NCBI RefSeq assembly: GCF_000143415.4
Contig: NW_003314331.1
Location: 103,222 to 167,221 of the forward strand
Length of the DNA stretch: 64,000 nt
Direction of reading: 5' to 3'
From: Selaginella moellendorffii
Lineage: Eukaryota; Streptophyta; Lycopodiopsida; Selaginellales; Selaginellaceae
This document shows positions 43,361 through 54,604 of this stretch, piece after piece. Below the pieces are notes generated by a model, which had not been told where the DNA came from, did no database searches, and saw nothing but the letters and a program-made list of their open reading frames with translations. The translations under genes and the position numbers were made by a program. The first letter of the stretch is position 1. Every line of letters begins with the position of its first letter.

Positions 43361-43602
43361 AGAACAAACTTTTGCTCGTTCTTACCTTAGCTTTGCACCG
43401 ATTGTTGTACCATAGCTAGCCAGCCGGTTGCAAACAGGTTTCTCGTAGAACTTACATTTTGTGTTTGCAAAGCTGACCGAGAGTGGCTGGACGCTTGTTT
43501 TTTTGTGAGCAAAGGGCCACGATCTGGCGGAGGAGCTCTCATAGGAACAAGGGATGGCAAGGAGAAATTTGGTGGGCTTGCTCTTTCAGTTTGTTTCCCG
43601 AG
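43361..43602 (+). pseudogene. Decayed copy of the RopGAP 3' flank and ACBP-like gene
   Basis: AGAACAAACTTTTGCTCGTT at 43361 repeats 26533. The copy then runs, with deletions, into GAGAGTGGCTGGACGCTTG and GAGCAAAGGGCCA, matching the ACBP-like gene at 26765-26805, and further pieces up to 27020. The start codon region and most of the coding sequence are gone. Confidence 0.8.
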
Positions 43603-43779
43603 TGTTTATGTAGCAGAAGAGAGAATATATGCTCTAGAATAACATCCAAGCATATAGTTATGTACGAGAAAATCATGAACTGGTATCATGAAATGTGGTA
43701 ATCCCCAAGTCAAAATTGTGATATTTTGTTACTATCTAGGCAAACTTTTTTGTTTTAAATTTCAAATGAACGAATATAC

Positions 43780-44330
43780 TTCGACTTGAGATGCCAGCCT
43801 AGCAATGATCATATTACCACAGCCGGCCATAATTTACCAAATTCAAATGAATTACCATGCCATTAAGTGACTTACATGTAATGTGGAATGTGATTCCTCA
43901 CTATACAGCAAATTACCATGGATTCAAATAAGTTATTATGCAATGCCACCCGAGCAGCTTACATATAATTCCTCATGATAAAGAAAATTACCATGGATTC
44001 AAATGAATTACCATGGGATGCCAACCATGTATAGTTTAGAATGTGATTCCTCACTATAAAGCAAATTACCATGGATTCAAATAAGTTACCATTTTAGATT
44101 TTCCCATTGTGTCATGGAACTGGGAGATTGAGAACTTTGCTGCAACCTTCTTGGCAATGATGGAGAGGGATGATAGATCCATTCAAGCCTTTCTAAAGAT
44201 GCCTTAACACCATTGGGATTCCTTGAAACAAAAAGAGGAATGCCATGGCAATTATAGCTGCACATGCCATGGACAGCCTGGAGTGCGTGGAGATCTGATC
44301 CAATGGATGCCATAACAATTTTTAGGGTTT
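43780..44330. repeat. Degenerate repeats with ATTACCATGGATTCAAAT core (left flank)
   Basis: The phrase AAATTACCATGGATTCAAAT and the linked GTGATTCCTCACTATA recur several times here and again at about 46305-46570, on both sides of the foldback array. The two sets may be subterminal repeats of one large AT-rich element. Confidence 0.6.
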
Positions 44331-44399
44331 GTTATAGCACTAGAGATGAAAAAATAAAGAACAAAAGGTAAGGTAATAATATTTATTAAGTATATAAAA

Positions 44400-46300
44400 C
44401 CCTTTTAATCAAATTAAATTTCCTTTTGGGAAGTTCAGGCAAAAGAATTCACTTTTGCACATTTTAATCCACTAACAATACACACTTACAAAACAGTCAA
44501 AATTTTACAAAGTGTATATTAATTCACTTTCATAAATATTAAGACAATAAAATAGCATCTCTTATATGTTAATTATGCCATGAGATAGTAATTTATCTGT
44601 GTGAGATAATTAGTTATAAATATTTTGAAAGTTTACTTGATGAACTAAAGTTTGAAAATTTTTTTGCTCTAAGATTTATTGGTGAGGACAAAGAAGCTTT
44701 AATTTTTAAAATGTTGCTAACCACAACTAACATCTCAATTTAGTTCAAATTATTAATATATGTTCAAATAGCTTAATTGGTCACCACATATAAAACTAAT
44801 CACTATATGTTTTTGCATGTGTGATAGAGATTACATAAATTTGTTTGGATGCAATATTATAGTTTGAACAAAAATAAAATGTTGGTTGTATTTTAGAAAT
44901 ACTTTAAAAATTAAAACTCTTCCATCGTCACTAAAATATCATAGAGTAAATAAATATTTAGACTTTATTTCACTAGGTAAACTTTTAAAATGTTCTTAAT
45001 TAATTCTTTCAGATAGATAAATCATCTCACTACACATATAAAGTATATTATTTTTTAATATTTATAAAAAGAATTGATATACAGTTTATAAAATTTTAAC
45101 CATTTAGTAAGATCTTATAATTAGATCAAATTTCTTGCTGGAAATTAAAGAAAAGTCATTTTTTTCATAAATATTATGACAACAAAATAACATCCCTTAT
45201 ATGTATAGTGAGATAGTGTATGAGATAGTTAATTAAAAATATTTCAAAAGTTTGCTTAATGAATTAAAGTTTTAAAATATGTTTTGCTCTAATATTTCTT
45301 GATGAGGACAAAAAAGTTTAGAATTTTAAAATGTTGCTAAAACACAATCAACATTTCATTTTGTTCAAATTATAAACTTGTATTTAAATAGTTTAATTGT
45401 TCACTATATACTTTTGTATATGTGATAGAGATTAAGCCTTGAGGTTCCCTCAGTATAATAAGACATAAACATGGGACCTCTTAAATCCCAAGCCTTAAAA
45501 CAAACTTGTTTATATACAAGCTTATAATTTGAATGAAAATAAAATGTTGATTGTGTTTTATGAATATTTTAAAAATTAAAGTTTCTCCATTTTCAGAAAA
45601 AAATCATGGAGTAAATAAATCTTCAAACTTTAGTTTACTAAAAAACCTTTTGAAATTTTACTAATTAATTATTTTAAATGACTAAATCATAATCTTACTG
45701 CATATATAAAGTATATTATTTTTGCTATCCTAATATTCACAAAAAAGAATTCATATATACTTTTTAAAATTTTAACCGTTTGCTAAGTTCTTTTAATTAG
45801 ATTGAATTTTTTTGGCAAATTTAAATAGAAAAAATTAATTTATTTTCATAAATATTGTGATAAAAAAATAACATCTTTTTTATGTTTAGTGAGATAGTAA
45901 TTTATCTGTGTAAGATAGTTAATTAGAAATATTTTGAAAGTTTATTTAACAAATTAAAGTTTGAATATTTCTTTGCTCTAAGATTTTTTGGTGAGACAAA
46001 AAAGCTTTAATTTTAAAAATGTTGTTAAAAGACAACTAATATCTCATTTTTTTATAATTATAAGTTTACATTCAAATAACTTAATTGTTCACTATATATA
46101 TCACTATATATATGATAGATACTAAAATAAACTTGTGTAGTCTCAAAGTTCTAGTTTAAATGAAAATAAAAATGTTAGTTGTGTTTTAGAAATACTTTAA
46201 AAATTAAAGTTTCTCGATTTTCACAAAAAATTTATAGAGTAAATAAATTTTCAAAAATTAGTTTACAAAAAAAAATTTAAAATTTTTCTAATTCATTCTT
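44400..46300. repeat. Tandem array of about three AT-rich inverted-repeat units
   Basis: Each unit of roughly 600-700 bp reads as a palindrome. For example, text at 44500-44720 (AAAGTGTATATTAATTC and onward) recurs reverse-complemented at about 44860-45090, and the forward form starts again near 45165 and 45840. GCTCTAAGATTTNTTGGTGAGGAC-type phrases recur at each unit. No coding sequence. Same family as 27370-27862. Confidence 0.6.
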
Positions 46301-46304
46301 CTTA

Positions 46305-46570
46305 AATGAATTACTATGGGATGCCAGCCAGGTGTAGTTTAGAATGTGATTCCTCACTATAAAGAAAATTACTATGGATTCAAATAAGTTACTATGCAAT
46401 GCTAGTCGAGCGGCTTACATGTAATTCCTCACGATAAAGAAAATTACCATGGATTTAAATGAATTACCATGGGATGCCAACCAAGTGGAATGTAATTCCT
46501 CACAATAAAACAAACTACAATGGATTCAAATCAATTACCATGTGATGCCAGTAGAGCTTTTGTCGTGCTA
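46305..46570. repeat. Degenerate ATTACCATGG repeats (right flank)
   Basis: Same repeat family as 43780-44330, here on the right side of the foldback array. Confidence 0.6.
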
Positions 46571-46626
46571 AAGCAAATTACCATGGGTGTAAATTTCAAA
46601 ACCAAGAATATTCCTTTCTTGGGAGC

Positions 46627-46655
46627 GGGAGGAGAGAGAGAGAGAGAGAGAGAGG
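46627..46655. repeat. (GA)n microsatellite
   Basis: Run of GA dinucleotides after GGGAGGAGAG, followed by GCGAGAGCGAG. Confidence 0.85.
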
Positions 46656-46659
46656 GCGA

Positions 46660-47830
46660 GAGCGAGTGAGCGACAACGACAATGACGATGCCGATGAAGA
46701 AAGACATGGAGGAGGGGCGGAACAGCAGGAAGGGGAAGCGCTTCACCACAAAGACACCAGCACGAGAGATCTCCAGTGTCACAATCGTGGGATGAAAGAA
46801 TACTATGGCATCTTTGTTTTAAATTTAGGATTTTGGCAATGGCATCGCTTCACGGCGTGACGCTCTCGGGATTGTGCGCTTGAAAATGATCGGCCTCGAG
46901 TGCCGGAATAGCTGCTCAGCGACACTGTTTTTTTTTTCTAACTCCAAGCTTTGGTTTCTTCCTTTTTCTTCTGATGCCTTGGGCTTATTCCACGATGGCT
47001 CCACCTCCACAAGTCTCTCAGTCTCCCGGCATTAAGTGTTTCTAACGCAGTGCCAGTGTATGTGCAGCATAAGCAGGGCTGTGCGCTCCTACTGCTAAAC
47101 CATTTTCGCGCACTGAACAACATTTCACTGCTGACTTACGATCGGGTATGAAAGTTTTTTTAACATTTAAGGCTCCTTTTTCTAATCAACAGGATCTTTC
47201 AGAGTGGTGGAAATTCCAAAAGTGGGAAGCTTGCCTAGACCTGGACAAATGGAGCCGTTTGTCTGTGTAAGTGTCAAGCTCGATTCGTATGTTATTGTCT
47301 TTCTACTGACATATTTTATGACCATACGAGGGTTATGCATTCGCAAACATGTTCCCGAAGTTGAGGTACGTAAGATCTCAGTTTACTCAACTGATAAATG
47401 TAAACCAGACGGTCCATCCACTGAAGACTAGGAGGTATACTTGAGATTTTACGGCGAATGTTTTTGAAACATCTCCTTGTTCTTTTCTGTGCAGGCTTCT
47501 CTCAAAGGCACACGGAAGTTCTCGGGCCTTTTAAAAGGAGTCTGCTGCAAATGGCAAAGCTGCTGAAGGACAGACAATGTTATATCGATTGCTCTTTAGT
47601 CGATCGACTGGCGTGCTTTTCAGTAGCCGTGCAACATCCCACCAGCTTAATGACAGCTTTGTTTCTTACAAGGATGAGGAGAGTGGTTCCCCCTGCATTG
47701 GCAGCGAGCGAAAGAAACTTACATGGTGAATGTGCAGGTTATCTGGGAGGATGTCTTTTTCAAGCCGTCACCCATCTCCTTCGATCTAATAGGCGTCGCA
47801 AAGTTGGACCTTTAGATACTAAGCATTGAG
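46660..47830 (+). other. Unidentified coding-like remnants
   Basis: Base composition is less AT-rich than around it. Short coding-like pieces occur in changing frames, such as QDLSEWWKFQKWEACLDLDK, EGYAFANMFPKLR, SRATSHQLNDSFVSYKDEES and VNVQVIWEDVFFKP. They are separated by stops, some near GT/AG signals. I recognise no domain; probably a decayed gene or element. Confidence 0.25.
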
Positions 47831-47947
47831 GGAGAACTGTGCTGGCCTTCCACTGTCCATAGTGACGCGATACTTTTGACGATGCTAAAGGGGTCAATCT
47901 GAAAGGGTATAAATTCCCCTTGTATGATTGTGTAAAGTTAAGGTTTG

Positions 47948-48706
47948 ATGGCAAAAGCTTTTGGAAGGTTGGTTGGAGACTTTGGGCTTGAAAGGAAAAT
48001 CAATATTTTTTGGGACTCTGGTTTACTTTGTGATGCTATTTCTCAAAAGTTGGTGGATGAATTCAATATTTCTGTGGACAGTAATTCACAGGTTAAGGAC
48101 TTTAAGTTTATGGTGGAGGATTGTGAGTTGAAAAGGACTCTGACTGTATTACCTGTGATTCTCTGTTATGTTATAATTTTGGGTTCGCCTTGGATGCATC
48201 AATACTGCTTAGAATTAGACACTAGTGGTTCCATAAGCACTTTAACTTTTGAGATTGATGATACTATATATTGCCTCAGGGGTAATTATAATTTATCGAT
48301 GTCCAGAAAGTATAAGAAAATAAACCAGCATATATGTACTACTTTTCATCAGGTATATTATAGCAGGATGATTAATGGCCATAAAATCAGGATTGAATTA
48401 GATAATGGTTGTGAAAGGTGTGCTATATCATTTGAACTTATCAAGAAACTTGGGCTTGAAGTAGTTCCTGATGAAAAGTATTTTACAAAAAGGCTAGTTG
48501 CAAATGATCAGACAAAAGATGGTTATGGAGTTGAGAATTTATGTTATCACCTGGCAAACTTTTCAGAAAGTAGAAATTTTTTTGCTATAAAAGATCCTAG
48601 AGAGAACCTATTTCTTGGGATGGACTGGCTTCATAAGCACTCAGAAATAATTGACTACAGGAATCACGTTGTTACTTTTAAATCTAATGAATTAGATTGC
48701 TGGTAG
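47948..48706 (+). CDS. Intact ORF with two retropepsin-like aspartic protease halves
   Basis: A 252-aa open frame in AT-rich DNA. Half 1 has a catalytic-type motif FWDSG (DSG at residues 23-25), then ISQKLVDEFNI and a flap-to-end signature VIILGSPWMHQY (about 75-86). Half 2 repeats the pattern: IELDNGC (DNG at 152-154), AISFELIKKLGLEVVPDE, then LFLGMDWLHKHSEIIDYRNH, a hallmark of Ty3/gypsy protease ends. Retropepsins normally act as homodimers of one such unit; here two diverged units lie 129 residues apart in one chain. It is not followed by reverse transcriptase, so it is either a domesticated or orphan fragment of a gypsy pol. Family assignment is good for half 2 and fair for half 1. Function is unknown. 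Confidence 0.65.
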   Translation: MAKAFGRLVGDFGLERKINIFWDSGLLCDAISQKLVDEFNISVDSNSQVKDFKFMVEDCELKRTLTVLPVILCYVIILGSPWMHQYCLELDTSGSISTLTFEIDDTIYCLRGNYNLSMSRKYKKINQHICTTFHQVYYSRMINGHKIRIELDNGCERCAISFELIKKLGLEVVPDEKYFTKRLVANDQTKDGYGVENLCYHLANFSESRNFFAIKDPRENLFLGMDWLHKHSEIIDYRNHVVTFKSNELDCW

Positions 48707-48709
48707 AGA

Positions 48710-49370
48710 TTTCAATACCCATCTGGTACATATGAAATAAGTAAACATAAATTTACTGAAGAGATGAGTAGTTTATGTTGGTGCTCATTTTAATAAATAC
48801 TTATTTGCTTTATGAGCTTGAAAAAATCTTTATAAATTTGATCTTGGATAAGTTTTAGATTGATTTTGTTTCTCGCATTCTTTACAAAGAGAGCAAAGGC
48901 TGGTGTGGTAAGCCAGAAACAACATTCTCACCCATGCCATTCACTCTTCTAGAAGAGCTAAATTGATTGATTCAAAAATAATCTTATGCCAAAGCTATAT
49001 ATATTTGATTTTTCAACATTAACATGATAATGGTATTTTTACACTTTTATAGTTTCTTTTACATCGTTCCTTTTACATCAATTGAGACATATGAACTTGT
49101 TTGCCCTATAATTCTTTACAATTGTGTTTTCCATCTTAAGGCATATACCATCATTACTAGTAAAAAGCTCACTATTTGCCAAAAGCTCATACACTAGTTA
49201 ATATAAGCTCAAACTATTAGCCAAAAGAAATTATTAGGTTTCTAAACAATAGAATATTAGAAAACATAAATATACACAATTTTTAGATATCCAAAGTCAC
49301 TTCTTTATTAAAATTTTAATGCCTTTGCTTTGAGCTATTTAAAAAAGCTTTCATTGCAACTTTAGTACCA
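48710..49370. other. AT-rich DNA, no gene seen
   Basis: Downstream of the retropepsin-like ORF I see neither a reverse transcriptase nor LTR ends. Confidence 0.45.
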
Positions 49371-49374
49371 AACC

Positions 49375-51050
49375 ATAATACACTAATTTTAGGTAAACTA
49401 GTACTTAGAAAGACAAGTGTAAATGATTCATAGGAACACGCAAAATCATGGCAAAAGCATGGTCTAAAAGCTTGCTATAAGGCAAGGCTATCAAAGTTAG
49501 GGAAGTAGTTCCTAAGTGTTTAAAGAGATGGCTTTGAACAAAAGTAAATAGTTGAAAACTTACATGCTTATGCATAAAACTATATTACATTGGTCGAGTG
49601 ACTTGATAAGTGAGATTGATAAGTCGGGGGAACAAAAACCCTAATTGAAGGTGTTGATTTCAAAAAGGGTGGCCCATGGGGCAAAGCATGGAGGAGTCCA
49701 TGCATGATCACAAACTTGTTAAAGGAGAGGACTTAGTAGTTTGGAGGAACAAAATTTTTAAATTATGATTCATATGGTGCACTAACATAGAGAGTCATGC
49801 TATGCATCATGGGTAATGCTGTCTATAGATGCATATATAAAAGTTGGGTTTAAGTCCTAACCCTTTAGTGCTTGGGTTCAAGTCCCACACTAAGGTATGG
49901 TGATAATTTGGAATATGAGAACACTCATTTCTTTATGGTCATGAATTCTTAGTAAGGAGACTGACTTGGGCACACTACTAAATAGAGGATGTTAAGTGCC
50001 AAGTTAGGATAATAGGATAAGAAAAGGGCTCTATAATCACCCTTTTAGTCAGTTGGCTTAGAGTGTAAGGGATAGGATCTTAATAGGGGATGCCCCAGGG
50101 TCGTGATGCATGATTAAATTGCTTATTGTGAAAGTTTAATATATTTAACTTGACCACTTTGGTGTAAGTGGTGAATGAGATGGGGACAACCAATTTTAGT
50201 TCTTATGGACCTTTGGCCGGAAAGGTTGGCTTGGGCGCATTGCCAAGTGTGGTGGATGCCCCCAGGGTCATGGTCAACAATTTAAAGGTCTAGAAGATTT
50301 AATACCTATTAGCAAACCTATTAAAGTGTCAAGGTTATCATTAGGTGATCTTAAGGCTAAACAAAGACAACATCCTTATGAGGTTAAGGAATAAAATTCC
50401 TAATTCAAAGTGTTAATTTGAATTATTGGTAATAATGTGGCTTGGTTAAAGTGATCAAGTGGGAAGGACATCTAAGGGAAATGAAGTGCAACAATGCAAT
50501 GGTATTGTGAGTTCAAAAAAATAGTCTCAAAGGAAGGACTCATGAGTGGGTTACAAGGTTTGGCCATGGATAGAACCCACAATAGAAAATATTAAGGAAA
50601 CTTACTAGGGGTGAACACTTCATGAACTTGGCAAAGCAAAACTTTTGCTATGGAACCAAAAAAATACCTCAAAGATGGAGGTAGTGATTCTATATTGCAT
50701 GGTGCAATAAAGGATAGAAGCAAAAGACTAGTGACTAAGAATGGGCTATGAAAATCATTGGAAGGAATATAAAAAACAAGTTAAACAAGGAATACCCATA
50801 TGGTAGATACTAACGGATTGTGGGAAAGGAAATATGTTTTCAATGATGGATTCCCAAATACTCCAATTTGACGAAGGTAAAAACTCCAAACGAGATAGAG
50901 GCCAAATGATAAGGCCATAAATAGCCCTAGTATGAATTATAGATAAATAAAACTTAGTGCCAAGGGTGGCATGAAATAATAGAAAGGATGATGGTGCCTT
51001 TAAATAAAGAACTTCCTAGAATGGGGAAGTGGTGTTTGCTTATCTAGTGT
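49375..51050 (+). mobile_element. Degraded fragment of the LARD family internal region
   Basis: Collinear with copy B from about 35815 to 37430. Shared phrases include TAGTACTTAGAAAGACAAGTG, the B-box-like hairpins (49797-49893, now GGGTTCAAGTCCC) and AACTTCCTAGAATGGGGAAG at the end. Many C-to-T/G-to-A-type changes make it AT-rich. No LTR is attached. Confidence 0.75.
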
Positions 51051-51639
51051 AATGCACCACTGTGGCACAAAGATCATTAGATGCATTTAAAGAGGGAATA
51101 GAGGAGCAAGATAAAAACACAATAGGAAGAAAGGGGAAGATAAAAGTGATGGAAGCACATATAGAAATGGAGGGAAGAAAATAAAAATGAGAAGAATGGA
51201 AAAAATATAAGGAAGTATGAGATAAAGGGGAAGAGCTTTAAAGTCACACTTGGCATGATTGAGTAATAGAAGATAAACTTGAGCTTATATCAACCAACAT
51301 GGAAAGAATAATAGAAGACCTTTTATTATAAAATTGAGATTGGAAAGTAAATATTGATGAACTTGTGTTAAGTAACCTGTTGATGATCCTCTTAAAAGAA
51401 GGATAAAGGGGTCATTAACTTATTCATGCAAAAACCCTTTATTACTTGTGTGACTCTTTATTTCCTAAAAGAATATTTGTGTTAAAACCTTCTATTATAG
51501 CAGCATTAATAGGACATTGTTGACACTAAAGCCTCCATCTAGGAAATGGAGAATGTCAATCTAGAAAATACTAACAATGTCAATAAGTGTGGCCAACCTT
51601 ATCACACACCTAGCAATGAATATCACAACAATGACAACG

Positions 51640-52290
51640 TTCTTGTATTTATTTTTGAACATGAGCAAAAGCAATATTAACCTCTATTAGAACATAACTA
51701 TCTCCTATAGAAAGTGGAGCTAAATGACATATAGTGAGAAATGGAAAATGCACTGTCTTATAACGTTGTTCTAATCGAATAACATCGTTAAGAGTGGGTA
51801 GAGCAAGCACATGCATAAGTTCTACAAGATCTTGACAAAGTGTTGGCCACAATGTTTTTAACTTAATCTGCTATGACATGTTTGACTTCACACATAATAA
51901 AGGGTTTCGGAAGTGAATGCCAAATTGTATCATTGACTCAAACAGCCCTTGACAAAAATAATGCAATTTTTGGAAGACATCATCACAATCATTAGCATGT
52001 CTAAATACATGCTTGAAGACATCTAAGAGAATGCTTTAATTCACATGAGTGGCTGTGTTTAAACCATTGTACCATTGCAATACTGTTCTATGGAGATATA
52101 TATGGGAAACTCATGCAAATGCCAACCATCATCCCAAGAATGACAAATAACAATCATTGTAAAATTATCAAACCAATCATATATATCATCCCCAAGATTC
52201 CCTTAATCAATAGAAACACCATTAGGAAGCACCAGCAGAGAGCACTCTACTATACTTTTTGGAACCTTCCCCCAAGGAGATAATCACTTT
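51640..52290 (-). pseudogene. Decayed retrotransposon gag (Ty3/gypsy type)
   Basis: The minus strand shows gag-like pieces in order: DWFDNFTMIVICHSWDDGWH and TVLQWYNGLN (52205-52080), FCQGLFESMIQFGIHFRN (about 51960-51905), and LPTLNDVIRLEQRYKTVHF (about 51800-51745). Stops and frame changes separate them. The LTR-like fragment at 52345-52475 lies on its 5' side. Confidence 0.6.
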
Positions 52291-52344
52291 GGGTTTTCAC
52301 CCTATGACTTTGTATTAGTCAAAGTTGCCCCTAGAAATTTAATA

Positions 52345-52475
52345 TAAAAACATATATGTTAATTAATCCAAAAATTTTAACTTATATACAAGAATAAATG
52401 GTCCGAATTGAAACCAATCCCCCACTATACTAATATTAATATACATCTTAGCCATACACTTTGGACCTCACAATA
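52345..52475 (-). repeat. LTR-type fragment shared with 27895-28035
   Basis: Same orientation and similar sequence as 27895-28035 (ACTTATATACAAGAATAAATGG against GCTTATATACAGGAGTGAGTGG, then GAATTGAAACCAAT). Placed just before the gag remnant on the minus strand, as a 5' LTR would be. Confidence 0.5.
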
Positions 52476-52517
52476 TATCATTAAAGTGAATGCAAATTTC
52501 AATAATTCTATCTCGAC

Positions 52518-54275
52518 TTACCCATCCAAATTAGCAAACATTTTCTGCAGCCGATCCGTGCAGGAGGTCATTGTTGGTCTAGCCTTAGGCTGCTCCTCCA
52601 GGCAGTCATCTCGAAGTTCTTCCAGCTCTTGGGTCAGAGTCACCTTGGACGTATGGATTAGCCAGCCTAGACCCCACACGTCGACTGCAGTATCGTGAGG
52701 GCCCAGAGAAATCTCAGGTGCATGACAGGCACCGGAAAGCATTGCTGCAGCACACGGAGCTGGAGAAGTGCAGGACTCATCCCAGTCAAAGAGCACCCAC
52801 TGGTTGGAAGTGAGATCGAGTCCCACGTTCCTCCAGCTCACGTCCCTGTGTATCACACCCCTCTCATGGGCATAACACAGCGCACTGGAGACATGAAGCA
52901 AGGCCTTTAACAGCTCGGGAACGGGCCTGGCTTGCTGGTTCGTATCCAGCCGCGGCGTGAACGTCAAAGTGTACAACCGATCGTCCTCATCAGGATCATT
53001 CCGTTTCCTCTTGCGGGGACAGGTCCTTGTATGACACTTCTCTGCATTTGGGCAGCCCTGTATGCGTGAATACGTGTTCCACACCTTCTTTGCCTTCTCC
53101 AGGTCCATATACCCCTTGATGACCGAGTATCCCGAAAGAACCACGGACTTGCCACCCTTCTCAGAATCCACTTCCTGCACCGTGAACGTATCAGAAATCT
53201 CGTTCCTCTTCGAGCATAGATCACAAAGGCCCGCCAGAACCCTCCCCAAGTTGAAAAGTATCAGCTGGGACCGCACCCTGCCAGTCATGCTGCTCAGATC
53301 CACCGTGACCAAATCTTCGCACTGCACCTTGCCCCCACCATGGTAGAGTGCACCGAATGTCACGTTGGGACCCCTTGCATGGTAGCCAAGCAGATAAGGC
53401 ACGTCCTTGTACACCCAGACCAGCTTGTTCATGAGCTCCTTCTTTGGATTCCCTGGCCCCCGAACTACCTTTTCTTCACCCCGGAACAAAGAATAAAGAG
53501 CGCCCACATATCCAACGTAGTCAGGAAGTTGAGACAGTGTCTGCGTCTCGCAGTTTGTGTTCCTGTCGAAAGTGAATGGCACAGAAGTCTGAAGGTACCC
53601 CTTGATTGCTTCGTGTATAAGCGTGTTCCAAAACGGAATGTAAGAAAATTCTGTAATGCCTGTAAGAGTATAGAATGGCATCAGCAACCTGAGGTTGAAG
53701 AGAAAGAGGAAACGCACCAACTTCGGGAGGTTTGATGACGCTAAGAGCCAGAAGGCTTTCCAGGTCAACGCAATACGAATTTGGGGTGCCCTTGCTGAAC
53801 ATCCCAGCTACATCATGGGACTCTAGAGTCGCATACCTCGCGGGGCTCAGCGGAAAACATAATCCCGCCGGTTTCGATACCAGGAATTCCTTGAGCGATG
53901 CAAGATCAGGAACAGCCGGGGTTGCGTATTCGCTGAGTATGTGGCGTGTGGGATCATCAACGCCTGCCAGAAGACTCAGATCATGCAGCGGAGGAAAGAG
54001 GGCATACCTTCAGCCACTGTCACTCGAGCTTGGACGACGCGGCGGGAAAGAGCTTCGACTGTCAGAAGAGCGACATCGAGGGTAGCACCCACAGCTTTCT
54101 TGCTGATTCGAACAAGCGATTCCCTCGCCCACGGCAGGAGAGATTCAGCCTGGGTAGAGCTCAGAGATTCGACAGCAACTTGGAGTACCCTCTGAGCACC
54201 CAGGTACGAGCGAGGATCATCCAGAAACCCCTCGGCAGCGTCCACCACTCCCACGAGATCGTCAAGCGTACCCAT
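52518..54275 (-). CDS. Divergent protein-kinase-like protein, 551 aa
   Basis: Three exons (54275-54008, 53963-53718, 53659-52518) join in frame. The N-terminal part (MGTLDDLVGVVDAAEGFLDD and onward) is helical and unrecognised. The C-terminal 250 residues have a kinase fold pattern: LHVSSALCYAHERGVIHRDV with HRDVSWRN as catalytic loop, FDWDES in place of DFG, HAPEISLGPHDTAVDVWGLG as activation-segment end and helix F, and EEQPKARPTMTSC near the end. A clear Gly-rich loop is not seen. A Cys/basic insert (CPNAEKCHTRTCPRKRKRN) lies before the catalytic loop and could be a metal site or nuclear signal. The layout recalls fungal FunK1-type kinases, from memory. No signal peptide or membrane segment. 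Confidence 0.7.
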
Positions 54276-54565
54276 AGCAGCAGAATTTAGGGCCCTAAAA
54301 CACATGGAATACTTTATAGGGCCAGTTGTTCCAGTGGATATTCTCTCAGGTCAATGGCTGAGATCTGTTCTGGCTAGATTATTCAAATAATTTGCTTTCA
54401 GGGATTTTAAATTTAAATAAATGTTTAATATTTCTATATTAAAGGTATACTTTTTTAAAAAACTATATTTTATTATAAATAATTTTAAAATAAATATGCA
54501 TATTCATTTGAAAAAACAGTAATAGTAATCTAGTATTTAATATCAATTACCAGAAATAATAATAA

Positions 54566-54604
<39 letters not shown>

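Noticed and set aside
47945-48706. Functional full retrotransposon around the retropepsin ORF
   Set aside because: No reverse transcriptase, RNase H, integrase or LTR pair could be seen nearby.
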